Assembly: GCA_963580455.1 (NCBI GenBank)
Contig: OY756970.1
Location: forward strand, 310,001-374,000
Source of the DNA: Euonymus europaeus
Taxonomy: Eukaryota; Streptophyta; Magnoliopsida; Celastrales; Celastraceae
Direction of reading: 5' to 3'
DNA: 64,000 bases
The notes beneath the pieces were generated by a model. That model did no database searches and was not told the origin of the DNA. It saw nothing but the letters and a program-made list of their open reading frames with translations. The position numbers were made by a program, and so were the translations under genes. Positions 10,691 to 23,223 of this stretch are shown here, in pieces (within the stretch, counting starts at the first letter, position 1; each line of letters begins with the position of its first letter).

Positions 10691-11544
10691 TCGAAATCCG
10701 AAAACCCAGGATTGTAGAGCTCGAAAAGTAGTGTGAAATCAAGCTAAAAATCACCGAATTCAGAACTCGGAGTCAGTGGATATTCATAAAACCGTTTACG
10801 TAAAGAAACCACATTTCGCGGCTAACTAGGTGAAACGAGACCTACTAGCCACGAGTTATGAAATCGAAATCCGAAAACCCAGGATTGTAGAGCTCGAAAA
10901 GTAGTGTGAAATCAAGCTAAAAATCACCGAATTCAGAACTCGGAGTCAACGGATATTCATAAAACCGTTTACGTAAAGAAACCACATTTCGCGGCTAAAT
11001 AGGTGAAACGAGACCTACTAGCCACGAGTTCTGAAATCGAAATCCGAAAACCCAGGATTGTAGAGCTCGAAAAGTAGTGTGAAATCAAGCTAAAAATCAC
11101 CGAATTCAGAACTCGGAGTCAACGGATATTCATAAAACCGTTTACGTAAAGAAACCACATTTCGCGGCTAACTAGGTGAAACGAGGCCTACTAGCCACGA
11201 GTTCTGAAATCGAAATCCGAAAATCCAGGATTGTAGAGCTCAAAAAGTAGTGTGAAATCAAGCTAAAAATTACCGAATTCAGAACTCGGAGTCAACGGAT
11301 ATTCATAAAACCTTTTACGTAAAGAAACTACATTTCGCGGCTAACTAGGTGTAACGAGACCAACTAGCCACGAGTTCTGAAATCAAAATCAGAAATGTCA
11401 GGATCGTAGAGCTCGAAAAATAGTGTGAAATCAAGCTAAAAATCACCGAATTCAGAACTCGGAGTCAACGGATATTCATAAATTCGTTTACGTAAAGAAA
11501 CCACATTTCGCGGCTAACTAGGTGAAACGAGACCAACTAGCCAA

Positions 11545-14309
11545 GAGTTCTGAAATCAAAATCCGAAACACCAGGATCGTAGAGCTCGAAAATTAGTGTG
11601 AAATCAAGCTAAAAATCACCGAATTCAGAACTCGGAGTCAACGGATATTCATAAAACCGTTTACGTAAAGAAACCACATTTCGCGGCTAACTAGGTGAAA
11701 CGAGACCTACTAGCCACGAGTTCTGAAATCAAAATCCGAAACGCCAAGATTGTAGAGCTCGAAAAGTAGTGTGAAATCAAGATAAAAGTCACCGAATTCA
11801 GAACTCGGAGTCAATGGATATTCATAAAACCGTTTACGTAAAGAAACCACATTTTGCGGCTAACTAGGTGAAACGAGACCAACTTGCCACGAGTTCTGAA
11901 ATCAAAATCAGAAATGCCAGGATCGTAGAGCTCGAAAAGTAGTGTGAAATCAAGCTAAAAATCACCGAATTCAGAACTCGGAGTCAACAGATATTCATAA
12001 AACCGTTTACGTAAATAAACTACATTTCGCGGCTAAATAGGTGAAACGAGACCTACTAGCCACGAGTTCTGAAATCGAAATCCGAAAACTCAGGATTGTA
12101 GAGCTCGAAAGCTAGTGTGTAATCAAGCTAAAAATCACCGAATTCAGAACTCGGAGTCAACGGATATTCATAAAACCGTTTACGTAAAGAAACCGCATTT
12201 CGCGGCTAACTAGGTGAAACGAGACCTACTAGCCATGAGTTCTGAAATCGAAATCCGAAAACCTAAGATTGTAGAGCTCGAAAAGTAGTGTGAAATCAAG
12301 CTAAAAATCACCGAATTCAGAACTCGGAGTCAACGGATATTCATAAAACCGTTTACGTACAGAAACCACATTTCGCGGCTAAATAGGTGAAACGAGACCT
12401 ACTTGCCATGAGTTCTGAAATCGAAATCCGAAAACCTAAGATTTTAGAGCTCGAAAAGTAGTGTGAAATCAAGCCAAAAATCACCGAATTCAGAACTCGG
12501 AGTCAACGGATATTCATAAAACCGTTTACGTAAAGAAACCACATTTCGCGGCTAACTAGGTGAAACGAGACCAACTAGCCACGAGTTCTGAAATCAAAAT
12601 CAGAAACGGCAGGATCGTAGAGCTCGAGAAGTAGTGTGAAATCAAGCTAAAAATCACCGAATTCAGAACTCGGAGTCAACGGATATTCATAAAACCGTTT
12701 ACGTAAAGAAACCACATTTCGCGGCTAAATAGGTGAAACGAGACCTACTAGCCATGAGTTCTGAAATCGAAATCCGAAAACCTAAGATTGTAGAGCTCGA
12801 AAAGTAGTGTGAAATCAAGCTAAAAATCACCGAATTCAGAACTCGGAGTCAACGGATATTCATAAAACCGTTTACGTAAAGAAACCACATTTCGCGGCTA
12901 ACTAGGTGAAACGAGACCAACTAGCCACGAGTTCTGAAATCAAAATCAGAAACTCCAGGATCGTAGAGCTCGAAAAGTAGTGTGAAATCAAGCTAAAAAT
13001 CACCGAATTCAGAAGTCGGAGTCAACGGATATTCATAAAACCGTTTACGTAAAGAAACCACATTTCGCGGCTAAATAGTTGAAACGAGACCTACTAGCCA
13101 CGAGTTCTGAAATCGAAATCCGAAAAGCCAGGATTGTAGAGCTCGAAAAGTAGTGTGAAATCAAGCTAAAAATCACCGAATTCAGAACTCGGAGTCAACG
13201 GATATTCATAAAACCGTTTAGGTAAAGAAACCACATTTCGCGGCTAAATAGGTGAAACGAGACCTACTAGCCACGAGTTCTGAAATCGAAATCCGAAAAC
13301 CTAAGATTGTAGAGCTCGAAAAGTAGTGTGAAATCAAGCTAAAAATCACCGAATTCAGAACTCGGAGTCAACAGATATTCATAAAACCGTTTACGTAAAG
13401 AAACTACATTTCGCGGCTAACTAGGTGAAACGAGACCAACTAGCACGAGTTCTGAAATCGAATTCCGAAAACCCAGGATTGTAGAGCTCGAAAACTAGTG
13501 TGTAATCAAGCTAAAAATCACCGAATTCAGAACTCGGAGTCAACGGATATTCATAAAACCGTTTACGTAAAGAAACCGCATTTCGCGGCTAACTAGGTGA
13601 AACGAGACCAACTAGCCACGAGTTCTGAAATCAAAATCCGAAACACCAGGATCGTAGAGCTCGAAAATTAGTGTGAAATCAAGCTAAAAATCACCGAATT
13701 CAGAACTCGGAGTCAACGGATATTCATAAAACCGTTTACGTAAAGAAACCACATTTCGCGGCTAACTAGGTGAAACGAGACCTACTAGTCACGAGTTCTG
13801 AAATCAAAATCCGAAACGCCAAGATTGTAGAGCTCGAAAAGTAGTGTGAAATCAAGCTAAAAGTCACCGAATTCAGAACTCGGAGTCAATGGATATTCAT
13901 AAAACCGTTTACGTAAAGAAACCACATTTCGCGGCTAACTAGGTGAAACGAGACCAACTTGCCACGAGTTCTGAAATCAAAATAGGAAATGTCAGGATCG
14001 TAGAGCTCGAAAAGTAGTGTGAAATCAAGCTAAAAATCACCGAATTCAGAACTCGGAGTCAACGGATATTCATAAAACCGTTTACGTAAAGAAACCACAT
14101 TTCGCGGCTAAATAGGTGAAACGAGACCTACTAGCCACGAGTTCTAAAATCGAAATCCGAAAACCCAGGATTGTAGAGCTCGAAAGCTAGTGTGTAATCA
14201 AGCTAAAAATCACCGAATTCAGAACTCGGAGTCAACGGATATTCATAAAACCGTTTACGTAAAGAAACCGCATTTCGCGGCTAACTAGGTGAAACGAGAC
14301 CTACTAGCC
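11545..14309 (+). repeat. Older twelve-monomer-register duplication
   Basis: The segment 11545-12234 matches 13620-14309 at an offset of 2,075 bases, which is twelve units less the base missing near 13441. Shared markers are ACACCAGGATCG with AATTAGTG, GCCAAGATTG, AAAAGTCACC, GTCAATGG, CAACTTGCC, GAAAGCTAGTGTG and ACCGCATTTC. Many single-base differences separate the two, so it is older than the 10-mer at 16.6-20.0 kb. Confidence 0.65.
13324..13495 (+). repeat. 172-bp monomer (one C missing near 13441)
   Basis: Reads CAACTAGCACGAG where the consensus is CAACTAGCCACGAG. It is a private single-base loss and does not recur elsewhere that I saw. Confidence 0.85.
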
Positions 14310-16692
14310 ACGAGTTCTGAAATCGAAATCCGAAAACCCAGGATTGTAGAGCTCGAAAAGTAGTGTGAAATCAAGCTAAAAATCACCGAATTCAGAACTC
14401 GAAGTCAACGGATATTCATAAAACCGTTTACGTAAAGAAACCACATTTCGTGGCTAAATAGGTGAAACGAGACCTACTAGCCACGAGTTCTGATATTGAA
14501 ATCCGAAAACCCAGGATTGTAGAGCTCGAAAAGTAGTGTGAAATCAAGCTAAAAATCGCCGAATTCAGAACTCGGAGTCAACGGATATTCATAAAACCGT
14601 TTACGTAAAGAAACCACATTTCGCGGCTAACTAGGTGAAACGAGACCTACTAGCCACGAGTTCTGAAATCAAAATCCGAAAACCTAATATTGTAGAGCTC
14701 GAAAAGTAGTGTGAAATCAAGCTAAAAATCACCGAATTCAGAACTCGGAGTCAACGGATATTCATAAAACCGTTTACGTAAAGAAACCACATTTCGCGGC
14801 TAACTAGGTGAAACGAGACCAACTAGCCACGAGTTCTGAAATCAAAATCAGAAATGCCAAGATCGTAGATCTCGAAAAGTAGTGTGAAATCAAGCTAAAA
14901 ATCTACGAATTCAGAACTCGGAGTCAACGGATATTCATAAAACCGTTTACGTAAAGAAACCACATTTCGCGGCTAAATAGGTGAAACGAGACCTACTAGC
15001 CATGAGTTCTGAAATCGAAATCCGTAAACCTAAGATTGTAGAGCTCGAAAAGTAGTGTGAAATCAAGCTAAAAATCACCGAATTCAGAACTCGGAGTCAA
15101 CGGATATTCATAAAACCGTTTACGTAAAGAAACCACATTTCGCGGCTAACTAGGTGAAACGAGACCAACTAGCCACGAGTTCTGAAATCAAAATCAGAAA
15201 CGCCAGGATCGTAGAGCTCGAAAAGTAGTGTGAAATCAAGCTAAAAATCACCGAATTCAGAACTCGGAGTCAACAGATATTCATAAAACCGTTTACGTAA
15301 AGAAACCACATTTCGCGGCTAAATAGGTGAAACGAGACCTACTAGCCACGAGTTCTGAAATCGAAATCCGAAAACACAGGATTGTAGAGCTCGAAAAGTA
15401 GTGTGAAATCAAGCTAAAAATCACCGAATTCAGAACTCGGAGTCAACGGATATTCATAAAACCGTTTACGTAAAGAAACCACATTTCGCGGCTAACTAGG
15501 TGAAACGAGACCTACTAGCCACGAGTTCTGAAATCGAAATCCGAAAACCCAGGATTGTAGAGCTCGAAAAGTAGTGTGAAATCAAGCTAAAAATCACCGA
15601 ATTCAGAACTCGAAGTCAACGGATATTCATAAAACCGTTTACGTAAAGAAACCACATTTCGTGGCTAAATAGGTGAAACGAGACCTACTAGCCACGAGTT
15701 CTGATATTGAAATCCGAAAACCCAGGATTGTAGAGCTCGAAAAGTAGTGTGAAATCAAGCTAAAAATCGCCGAATTCAGAACTCGGAGTCAACGGATATT
15801 CATAAAACCGTTTACGTAAAGAAACCACATTTCGCGGCTAACTAGGTGAAACGAGACCTACTAGCCACGAGTTCTGAAATCAAAATCCGAAAACCTAATA
15901 TTGTAGAGCTCGAAAAGTAGTGTGAAATCAAGCTAAAAATCACCGAATTCAGAACTCGGAGTCAACGGATATTCATAAAACCGTTTACGTAAAGAAACCA
16001 CATTTCGCGGCTAACTAGGTGAAACGAGACCAACTAGCCACGAGTTCTGAAATCAAAATCAGAAATGCCAAGATCGTAGATCTCGAAAAGTAGTGTGAAA
16101 TCAAGCTAAAAATCAACGAATTCAGAACTCGGAGTCAACGGATATTCATAAAACCGTTTACGTAAAGAAACCACATTTCGCGGCTAAATAGGTGAAACGA
16201 GACCTACTAGCCATGAGTTCTGAAATCGAAATCCGTAAACCTAAGATTGTAGAGCTCGAAAAGTAGTGTGAAATCAAGCTAAAAATCACCGAATTCAGAA
16301 CTCGGAGTCAACGGATATTCATAAAACCGTTTACGTAAAGAAACCACATTTCGCGGCTAACTAGGTGAAACGAGACCAACTAGCCACGAGTTCTGAAATC
16401 AAAATCAGAAACGCCAGGATCGTAGAGCTCGAAAAGTAGTGTGAAATCAAGCTAAAAATCACCGAATTCAGAACTCGGAGTCAACGGATATTCATAAAAC
16501 CGTTTACGTAAAGAAACCACATTTCGCGGCTAAATAGGTGAAACGAGACCTACTAGCCACGAGTTCTGAAATCGAAATCCGAAAACACAGGATTGTAGAG
16601 CTCGAAAAGTAGTGTGAAATCAAGCTAAAAATCACCGAATTCAGAACTCGGAGTCAACGGATATTCATAAAACCGTTTACGTAAAGAAACCA
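14271..16692 (+). repeat. Seven-monomer tandem duplication (2 x 1,211 bp)
   Basis: About 14271-15481 is followed directly by a near-identical copy at 15482-16692, an offset of 1,211 bases (seven units). Both carry CTGATATTGAAATCC, CCTAATATTG, a TAGATCTCG variant in place of the SacI-type site (14867 and 16078) and ATCCGTAAACC. Differences I noticed are ATCTACG versus ATCAACG and CAACAGAT versus CAACGGAT. The right end overlaps the start of the next duplication. Confidence 0.88.
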
Positions 16693-19600
16693 CATTTCAC
16701 GGCTAACTAGGTGAAACGAGACCTACTAGCCACGACTTCTGAAATCGAAATCCGAAAATCCAGGATTGTAGAGCTCGAAAAGTAGTGTGAAATCAAGCTA
16801 AAAATCACCGAATTCAGAACTCGGAGTCAACGGATATTCATAAAACCGTTTACGTAAAGAAACTACATTTCGCGGCTAACTAGCTGAAACGAGACCAACT
16901 AGCCACGAGTTCTGAAATCAAAATCAGAAATGCCAGGATCGTAGAGCTCGAAAAGTAGTGTGAAATCAAGCTAAAAGTCACCGAATTCAGAACTCGGAGT
17001 CAACGGATATTCATAAAACCGTTTACGTAAAGAAACCACATTTCGCGGCTAACTAGGTGAAACGAGACCTACTAGCCACGAGTTCTGAAATCAAAATCAG
17101 AAATGCCAGGATCGTAGAGCTCGAAAAGTAGTGTGAAATCAAGCTAAAAATCACCGAATTCAGAACTCGGAGTCAACGGATATTCATAAAACCGTTTACG
17201 TAAAGAAACCACATTTCGCGGCTAAATAGGTGAAACGAGACCTACTAGCCACGAGTTCTGATATCGAAATCCGAAAACCCAGGATTGTAGAGCTCGAAAG
17301 CTAGTGTGTAATCAAGCTAAAAATCACCGAATTCAGAACTCGGAGTCAACGGATATTCATAAAACCGTTTACGTAAAGAAACCGCATTTCGCGGCTAACT
17401 AGGTGAAACGAGACCTACTAGCCACGAGTTCTGAAATCGAAATCCGAAAACCCAGGATTGTAGAGCTCGAAAAGTAGTGTGAAATCAAGCTAAAAATCAC
17501 CGAATTCAGAACTCGGAGTCAACGGATATTCATAAAACCGTTTACGTAAAGAAACCACATTTCGCGGCTAAATAGGTGAAACGAGACCTACTAGCCACGA
17601 GTTCTGAAATCGAAATCCGAAAATCCAGGATTGTAGAGCTCGAAAAGTAGTGTGAAATCAAGCTAAAAATCACCGAATTCAGAACTCGGAGTCAACGGAT
17701 ATTCATAAAACCGTTTACGTAAAGAAACCACATTTCGCGGCTAAATAGGTGAAACGAGACCTACTAGCCACGAGTTCTGAAATCAAAATCCGAAAACCCA
17801 GGATTGTAGAGCTCGAAAAGTAGTGTGAAATCAAGCTAAAAATCACCGAATTCAGAACTCGGAGTCAACGGATATTCATAAAACCGTTTACGTAAAGAAA
17901 CCACATTTCGCGGCTAAATAGGTGAAACGAGACCTACTAGCCACGAGTTCTGAAATCGAAATCCGAAAACCCGGGATTGTAGAGCTCGAAAAGTAGTGTG
18001 AAATCAAGCTAAAAATCACCGAATTCAGAACTCGGAGTCAACGGATATTCATAAAACCGTTTACGTAAAGAAACCACATTTCGCGGCTAAATAGGTGAAA
18101 CGAGACCTACTAGCCACGAGTTCTGAAATCGAAATCCGAAAATCTAAGATTGTAGAGCTTGAAAAGTAGTGTGTAATCAAGCTAAAAATCACTGAATTCA
18201 GAACTCGGAGTCAACGGATATTCATAAAACCGTTTACGTAAAGAAACCGCATTTCGCGGCTAACTAGGTGAAACGAGACCTACTAGCCACTAGTTCTGAA
18301 ATCGAAATCCGAAAACACAGGATTGTAGAGCTCGAAAAGTAGTGTGAAATCAAGCTAAAAATCACCGAATTCAGAACTCGGAGTCAACGGATATTCATAA
18401 AACCGTTTACGTAAAGAAACCACATTTCACGGCTAACTAGGTGAAACGAGACCTACTAGCCACGACTTCTGAAATCGAAATCCGAAAATCCAGGATTGTA
18501 GAGCTCGAAAAGTAGTGTGAAATCAAGCTAAAAATCACCGAATTCAGAACTCGGAGTCAACGGATATTCATAAAACCGTTTACGTAAAGAAACTACATTT
18601 CGCGGCTAACTAGCTGAAACGAGACCAACTAGCCACGAGTTCTGAAATCAAAATCAGAAATGCCAGGATCGTAGAGCTCGAAAAGTAGTGTGAAATCAAG
18701 CTAAAAGTCACCGAATTCAGAACTCGGAGTCAACGGATATTCATAAAACCGTTTACGTAAAGAAACCACATTTCGCGGCTAACTAGGTGAAACGAGACCT
18801 ACTAGCCACGAGTTCTGAAATCAAAATCAGAAATGCCAGGATCGTAGAGCTCGAAAAGTAGTGTGAAATCAAGCTAAAAATCACCGAATTCAGAACTCGG
18901 AGTCAACGGATATTCATAAAACCGTTTACGTAAAGAAACCACATTTCGCGGCTAAATAGGTGAAACGAGACCTACTAGCCACGAGTTCTGATATCGAAAT
19001 CCGAAAACCCAGGATTGTAGAGCTCGAAAGCTAGTGTGTAATCAAGCTAAAAATCACCGAATTCAGAACTCGGAGTCAACGGATATTCATAAAACCGTTT
19101 ACGTAAAGAAACCGCATTTCGCGGCTAACTAGGTGAAACGAGACCTACTAGCCACGAGTTCTGAAATCGAAATCCGAAAACCCAGGATTGTAGAGCTCGA
19201 AAAGTAGTGTGAAATCAAGCTAAAAATCACCGAATTCAGAACTCGGAGTCAACGGATATTCATAAAACCGTTTACGTAAAGAAACCACATTTCGCGGCTA
19301 AATAGGTGAAACGAGACCTACTAGCCACGAGTTCTGAAATCGAAATCCGAAAATCCAGGATTGTAGAGCTCGAAAAGTAGTGTGAAATCAAGCTAAAAAT
19401 CACCGAATTCAGAACTCGGAGTCAACGGATATTCATAAAACCGTTTACGTAAAGAAACCACATTTCGCGGCTAAATAGGTGAAACGAGACCTACTAGCCA
19501 CGAGTTCTGAAATCAAAATCCGAAAACCCAGGATTGTAGAGCTCGAAAAGTAGTGTGAAATCAAGCTAAAAATCACCGAATTCAGAACTCGGAGTCAACG

Positions 19601-20030
19601 GATATTCATAAAACCGTTTACGTAAAGAAACCACATTTCGCGGCTAAATAGGTGAAACGAGACCTACTAGCCACGAGTTCTGAAATCGAAATCCGAAAAC
19701 CCGGGATTGTAGAGCTCGAAAAGTAGTGTGAAATCAAGCTAAAAATCACCGAATTCAGAACTCGGAGTCAACGGATATTCATAAAACCGTTTACGTAAAG
19801 AAACCACATTTCGCGGCTAAATAGGTGAAACGAGACCTACTAGCCACGAGTTCTGAAATCGAAATCCGAAAATCTAAGATTGTAGAGCTTGAAAAGTAGT
19901 GTGTAATCAAGCTAAAAATCACTGAATTCAGAACTCGGAGTCAACGGATATTCATAAAACCGTTTACGTAAAGAAACCGCATTTCGCGGCTAACTAGGTG
20001 AAACGAGACCTACTAGCCACTAGTTCTGGA
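16571..20030 (+). repeat. Ten-monomer tandem duplication (2 x 1,730 bp)
   Basis: 16571-18300 is followed immediately by 18301-20030, an offset of exactly 1,730 bases (ten units). Every diagnostic variant I checked is shared in order: CATTTCACGG, CACGACTTC, TAGCTGAAACG, AAAAGTCACC, CTGATATCG, GAAAGCTAGTGTG, CCCGGGATTG, AATCTAAGATTG with AGCTTGAAAAG, and CACTAGTTC. Scanning by eye, I saw essentially no difference until the last bases of copy 2 (TTCTGGAATCG). This is the longest nearly identical tandem duplication in the window and probably among the youngest. Confidence 0.92.
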
Positions 20031-22800
20031 ATCGAAATCCGAAAACAAAGGATTGTAGAGCTCGAAAAGTAGTGTGAAATCAAGCTAAAAATCACCGAAT
20101 TCAGAACTCGGAGTCAACGGATATTCATAAAACCGTTTACGTAAAGAAACCACATTTCGTGGCTAACTAGGTGAAACGAGACCTACTAGCCACGAGTTCT
20201 GAAATTGAAATCCGAAAACCCAGGATTGTAGAGCTCGAAAAGTAGTGTGAAATCAAGCTAAAAATCACCGAATTCAGAACTCGGAGTCAACGGATATTCA
20301 TAAAACCGTTTACGTAAAGAAACCACATTTCGCGGCTAACTGGGTGAAACGAGACCAACTAGCCACGAGTTCTGAAATCGAAATCCGAAAACCCAAGATT
20401 GTAGAGCTCGAAAAGTAGTGTGAAATCAAGCTAAAAATCACCGAATTCAGAACTCGGAGTCAACGGATATTCATAAAACCGTTTACGTAAAGAAACCACA
20501 TTTCGCGGCTAACTAGGTGAAACGAGACCAACTAGCCACGAGTTCTGAAATCAAAATCAGAAACGCCAGGATCGTAGAGCTCGAAAAGTAGTGTGAAATC
20601 AAGCTAAAAATCAGCGAATTCAGAACTCGGAGTCAACGGATATTCATAAAACCGTTTACGTAAAGAAACCACATTTCGCGGCTAACTAGGTGAAACGAGA
20701 CCTACTAGCCACGAGTTCTGAAATCGAAATCCGAAAATCCAGGATTGTAGAGCTCGAAAAGTAGTGTGAAATCAAGCTAAAAATCACCGAATTCAGAACT
20801 CGGAGTCAACGGATATTCATAAAACCGTTTAAGTAAAGAAACTACATTTCGCGGCTAACTAGGTGAAACGAGACCAACTAGCCACGAGTTCTGAAATCAA
20901 AATCAGAAATGCCAGGATCGTAGAGCTCGAAAAGTAGTGTGAAATCAAGCTAAAAATCACCGAATTCAGAACTCGGAGTCAACGGATATTCATAAAACCG
21001 TTTACGTAAAGAAACCACATTTCGCGGCTAAATAGGTGAAACGAGACCTACTAGCCACGAGTTCTGAAATCAAAATCCGAAACACCAGGATCGTAGAGCT
21101 CGAAAATTAGTGTGAAATCAAGCTAAAAATCACCGAATTCAGAACTCGGAGTCAACGGATATTCATAAAACCGTTTACGTAAAGAAACCACATTTCGCGG
21201 CTAACTAGGTGAAACGAGACCAACTAGCCACGAGTTCTGAAATCAAAATCAGAAACGCCAGGATCGTAGAGCTCGAAAAGTAGTGTGAAATCAAGCTAAA
21301 AATCACCGAATTCAGAAGTCGGAGTCAACGGATATTCATAAAACCGTTTACGTAAAAAAACCACATTTCGCGGCTAAATAGGTGAAACGAGACCTACTAG
21401 CCACGAGTTCTGAAATCGAAATCCGAAAACCCAAGATTGTAGAGCTCGAAAAGTAGTGTGAAATCAAGCTAAAAATCACCGAATTCAGAACTCGGAGTCA
21501 ACGGATATTCATAAAACCGTTTACGTAAAGAAACCACATTTCGCGGCTAACTAGGTGAAACGAGACCAACTAGCCACGAGTTCTGAAATCAAAATCAGAA
21601 ACGCCAGGATCGTAGAGCTCGAAAAGTAGTGTGAAATCAAGCTAAAAATCAGCGAATTCAGAACTCGGAGTCAACGGATATTCATAAAACCGTTTACGTA
21701 AAGAAACCACATTTCGCGGCTAACTAGGTGAAACGAGACCTACTAGCCACGAGTTCTGAAATCGAAATCCGAAAATCCAGGATTGTAGAGCTCGAAAAGT
21801 AGTGTGAAATCAAGCTAAAAATCACCGAATTCAGAACTCGGAGTCAACGGATATTCATAAAACCGTTTAAGTAAAGAAACTACATTTCGCGGCTAACTAG
21901 GTGAAACGAGACCAACTAGCCACGAGTTCTGAAATCAAAATCAGAAATGCCAGGATCGTAGAGCTCGAAAAGTAGTGTGAAATCAAGCTAAAAATCACCG
22001 AATTCAGAACTCGGAGTCAACGGATATTCATAAAACCGTTTACGTAAAGAAACCACATTTCGCGGCTAAATAGGTGAAACGAGACCTACTGGCCACGAGT
22101 TCTGAAATCAAAATCAGAAATGCCAGGATCGTAGAGCTCGAAAAGTAGTGTGAAATCAAGCTAAAAATCACCGAATTCAAAACTCGGAGTCAACGGATAT
22201 TCATAAAACCGTTTACGTAAAGAAACCACATTTCGCGGCTAAATAGGTGAAACGAGACCTACTAGCCACGAGTTCTGAAATCAAAATACGAAAACCCAGG
22301 ATTGTAGAGCTCGAAAAGTAGTGTGTAATCAAGCTAAAAATCACTGAATTCAGAACTCGGAGTCAACGGATATTCATAAAACCGTTTACGTAAAGAAACC
22401 GCATTTCGCGGCTAACTAGGTGAAACGAGACCTACTAGCCACTAGTTCTGGAATCGAAATCCGAAAACAAAGGATTGTAGAGCTCGAAAAGTAGTGTGAA
22501 ATCAAGCTAAAAATCACCGAATTCAGAACTCGGAGTCAACGGATATTCATAAAACCGTTTACGTAAAGAAACCACATTTCGTGGCTAACTAGGTGAAACG
22601 AGACCTACTAGCCACGAGTTCTGAAATTGAAATCCGAAAACCCAGGATTGTAGAGCTCGAAAAGTAGTGTGAAATCAAGCTAAAAATCACCGAATTCAGA
22701 ACTCGGAGTCAACGGATATTCATAAAACCGTTTACGTAAAGAAACCACATTTCGCGGCTAACTGGGTGAAACGAGACCAACTAGCCACGAGTTCTGAAAT
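19895..22800 (+). repeat. Fourteen-monomer-register duplication
   Basis: The segment 19895-20378 recurs at 22317-22800, an offset of 2,422 bases (14 units). Shared markers are GTGTAATC, CACTGAATTC, ACCGCATTTC, CACTAGTTCTGG, GAAAACAAAGG and the CGTGG/ATTGAAATCC monomer. It encloses the six-monomer duplication at 20357-22090, so the larger event pre-dates or frames the smaller one. Confidence 0.75.
20357..22090 (+). repeat. Six-monomer-register duplication (1,038 bp)
   Basis: The segment 20357-21052 recurs at 21395-22090, six units away. Shared markers are AACCCAAGATTG, ATCAGCGAATTC, GAAAATCCAGG and CGTTTAAGTAAAG, which breaks the TTTACGTAAA palindrome in both copies. Confidence 0.78.
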
Positions 22801-23223
22801 CAAAATCCGAAACACCAGGATCGTAGAGCTCGAAAATTAGTGTGAAATCAAGCTAAAAATCACCGAATTCAGAACTCGGAGTCAACGGATATTCATAAAA
22901 CCGTTTACGTAAAGAAACCACATTTCGCGGCTAAATAGGTGAAACGAGACCTACTAGCCACGAGTTCTGAAATCGAAATCCGAAAACCCAGGATTGTAGA
23001 GCTCGAAAAGTAGTGTGAAATCAAGCTAAAAATCACCGAATTCAGAACTCGGAGTCAACGGATATTCATAAAACCGTTTACGTAAAGAAACCACATTTCG
23101 CGGCTAAATAGGTGAAACGAGACCTACTAGCCACGAGTTCTGAAATCGAAATCAGAAACGCCAGGATCGTAGAGCTCGAAAAGTAGTGTGAAATCAAGCT
23201 AAAAATCACCGAATTCAGAAGTC

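Larger units (their letters stand above)
1..10700 (+). other. Array domain I: heterogeneous left domain
   Basis: The monomers here carry variants that are rare or absent further right. Examples are ACTCGTAGTC, CCTAAAACCGTTTAGGG, GGCTAACAAGGTGGAACG, CGAGACCTAATAGCC, CACGTGTTC, GGATAATCAT, GTGGATAATC-type changes and GATAAAATTCGCC. All three 174-bp monomers are here, and they are copies of the same event. The domain is built from overlapping duplications at offsets of 2, 5, 6, 10, 21 and 23 monomers. The right boundary is gradual and placed where these markers fade. Confidence 0.6.
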
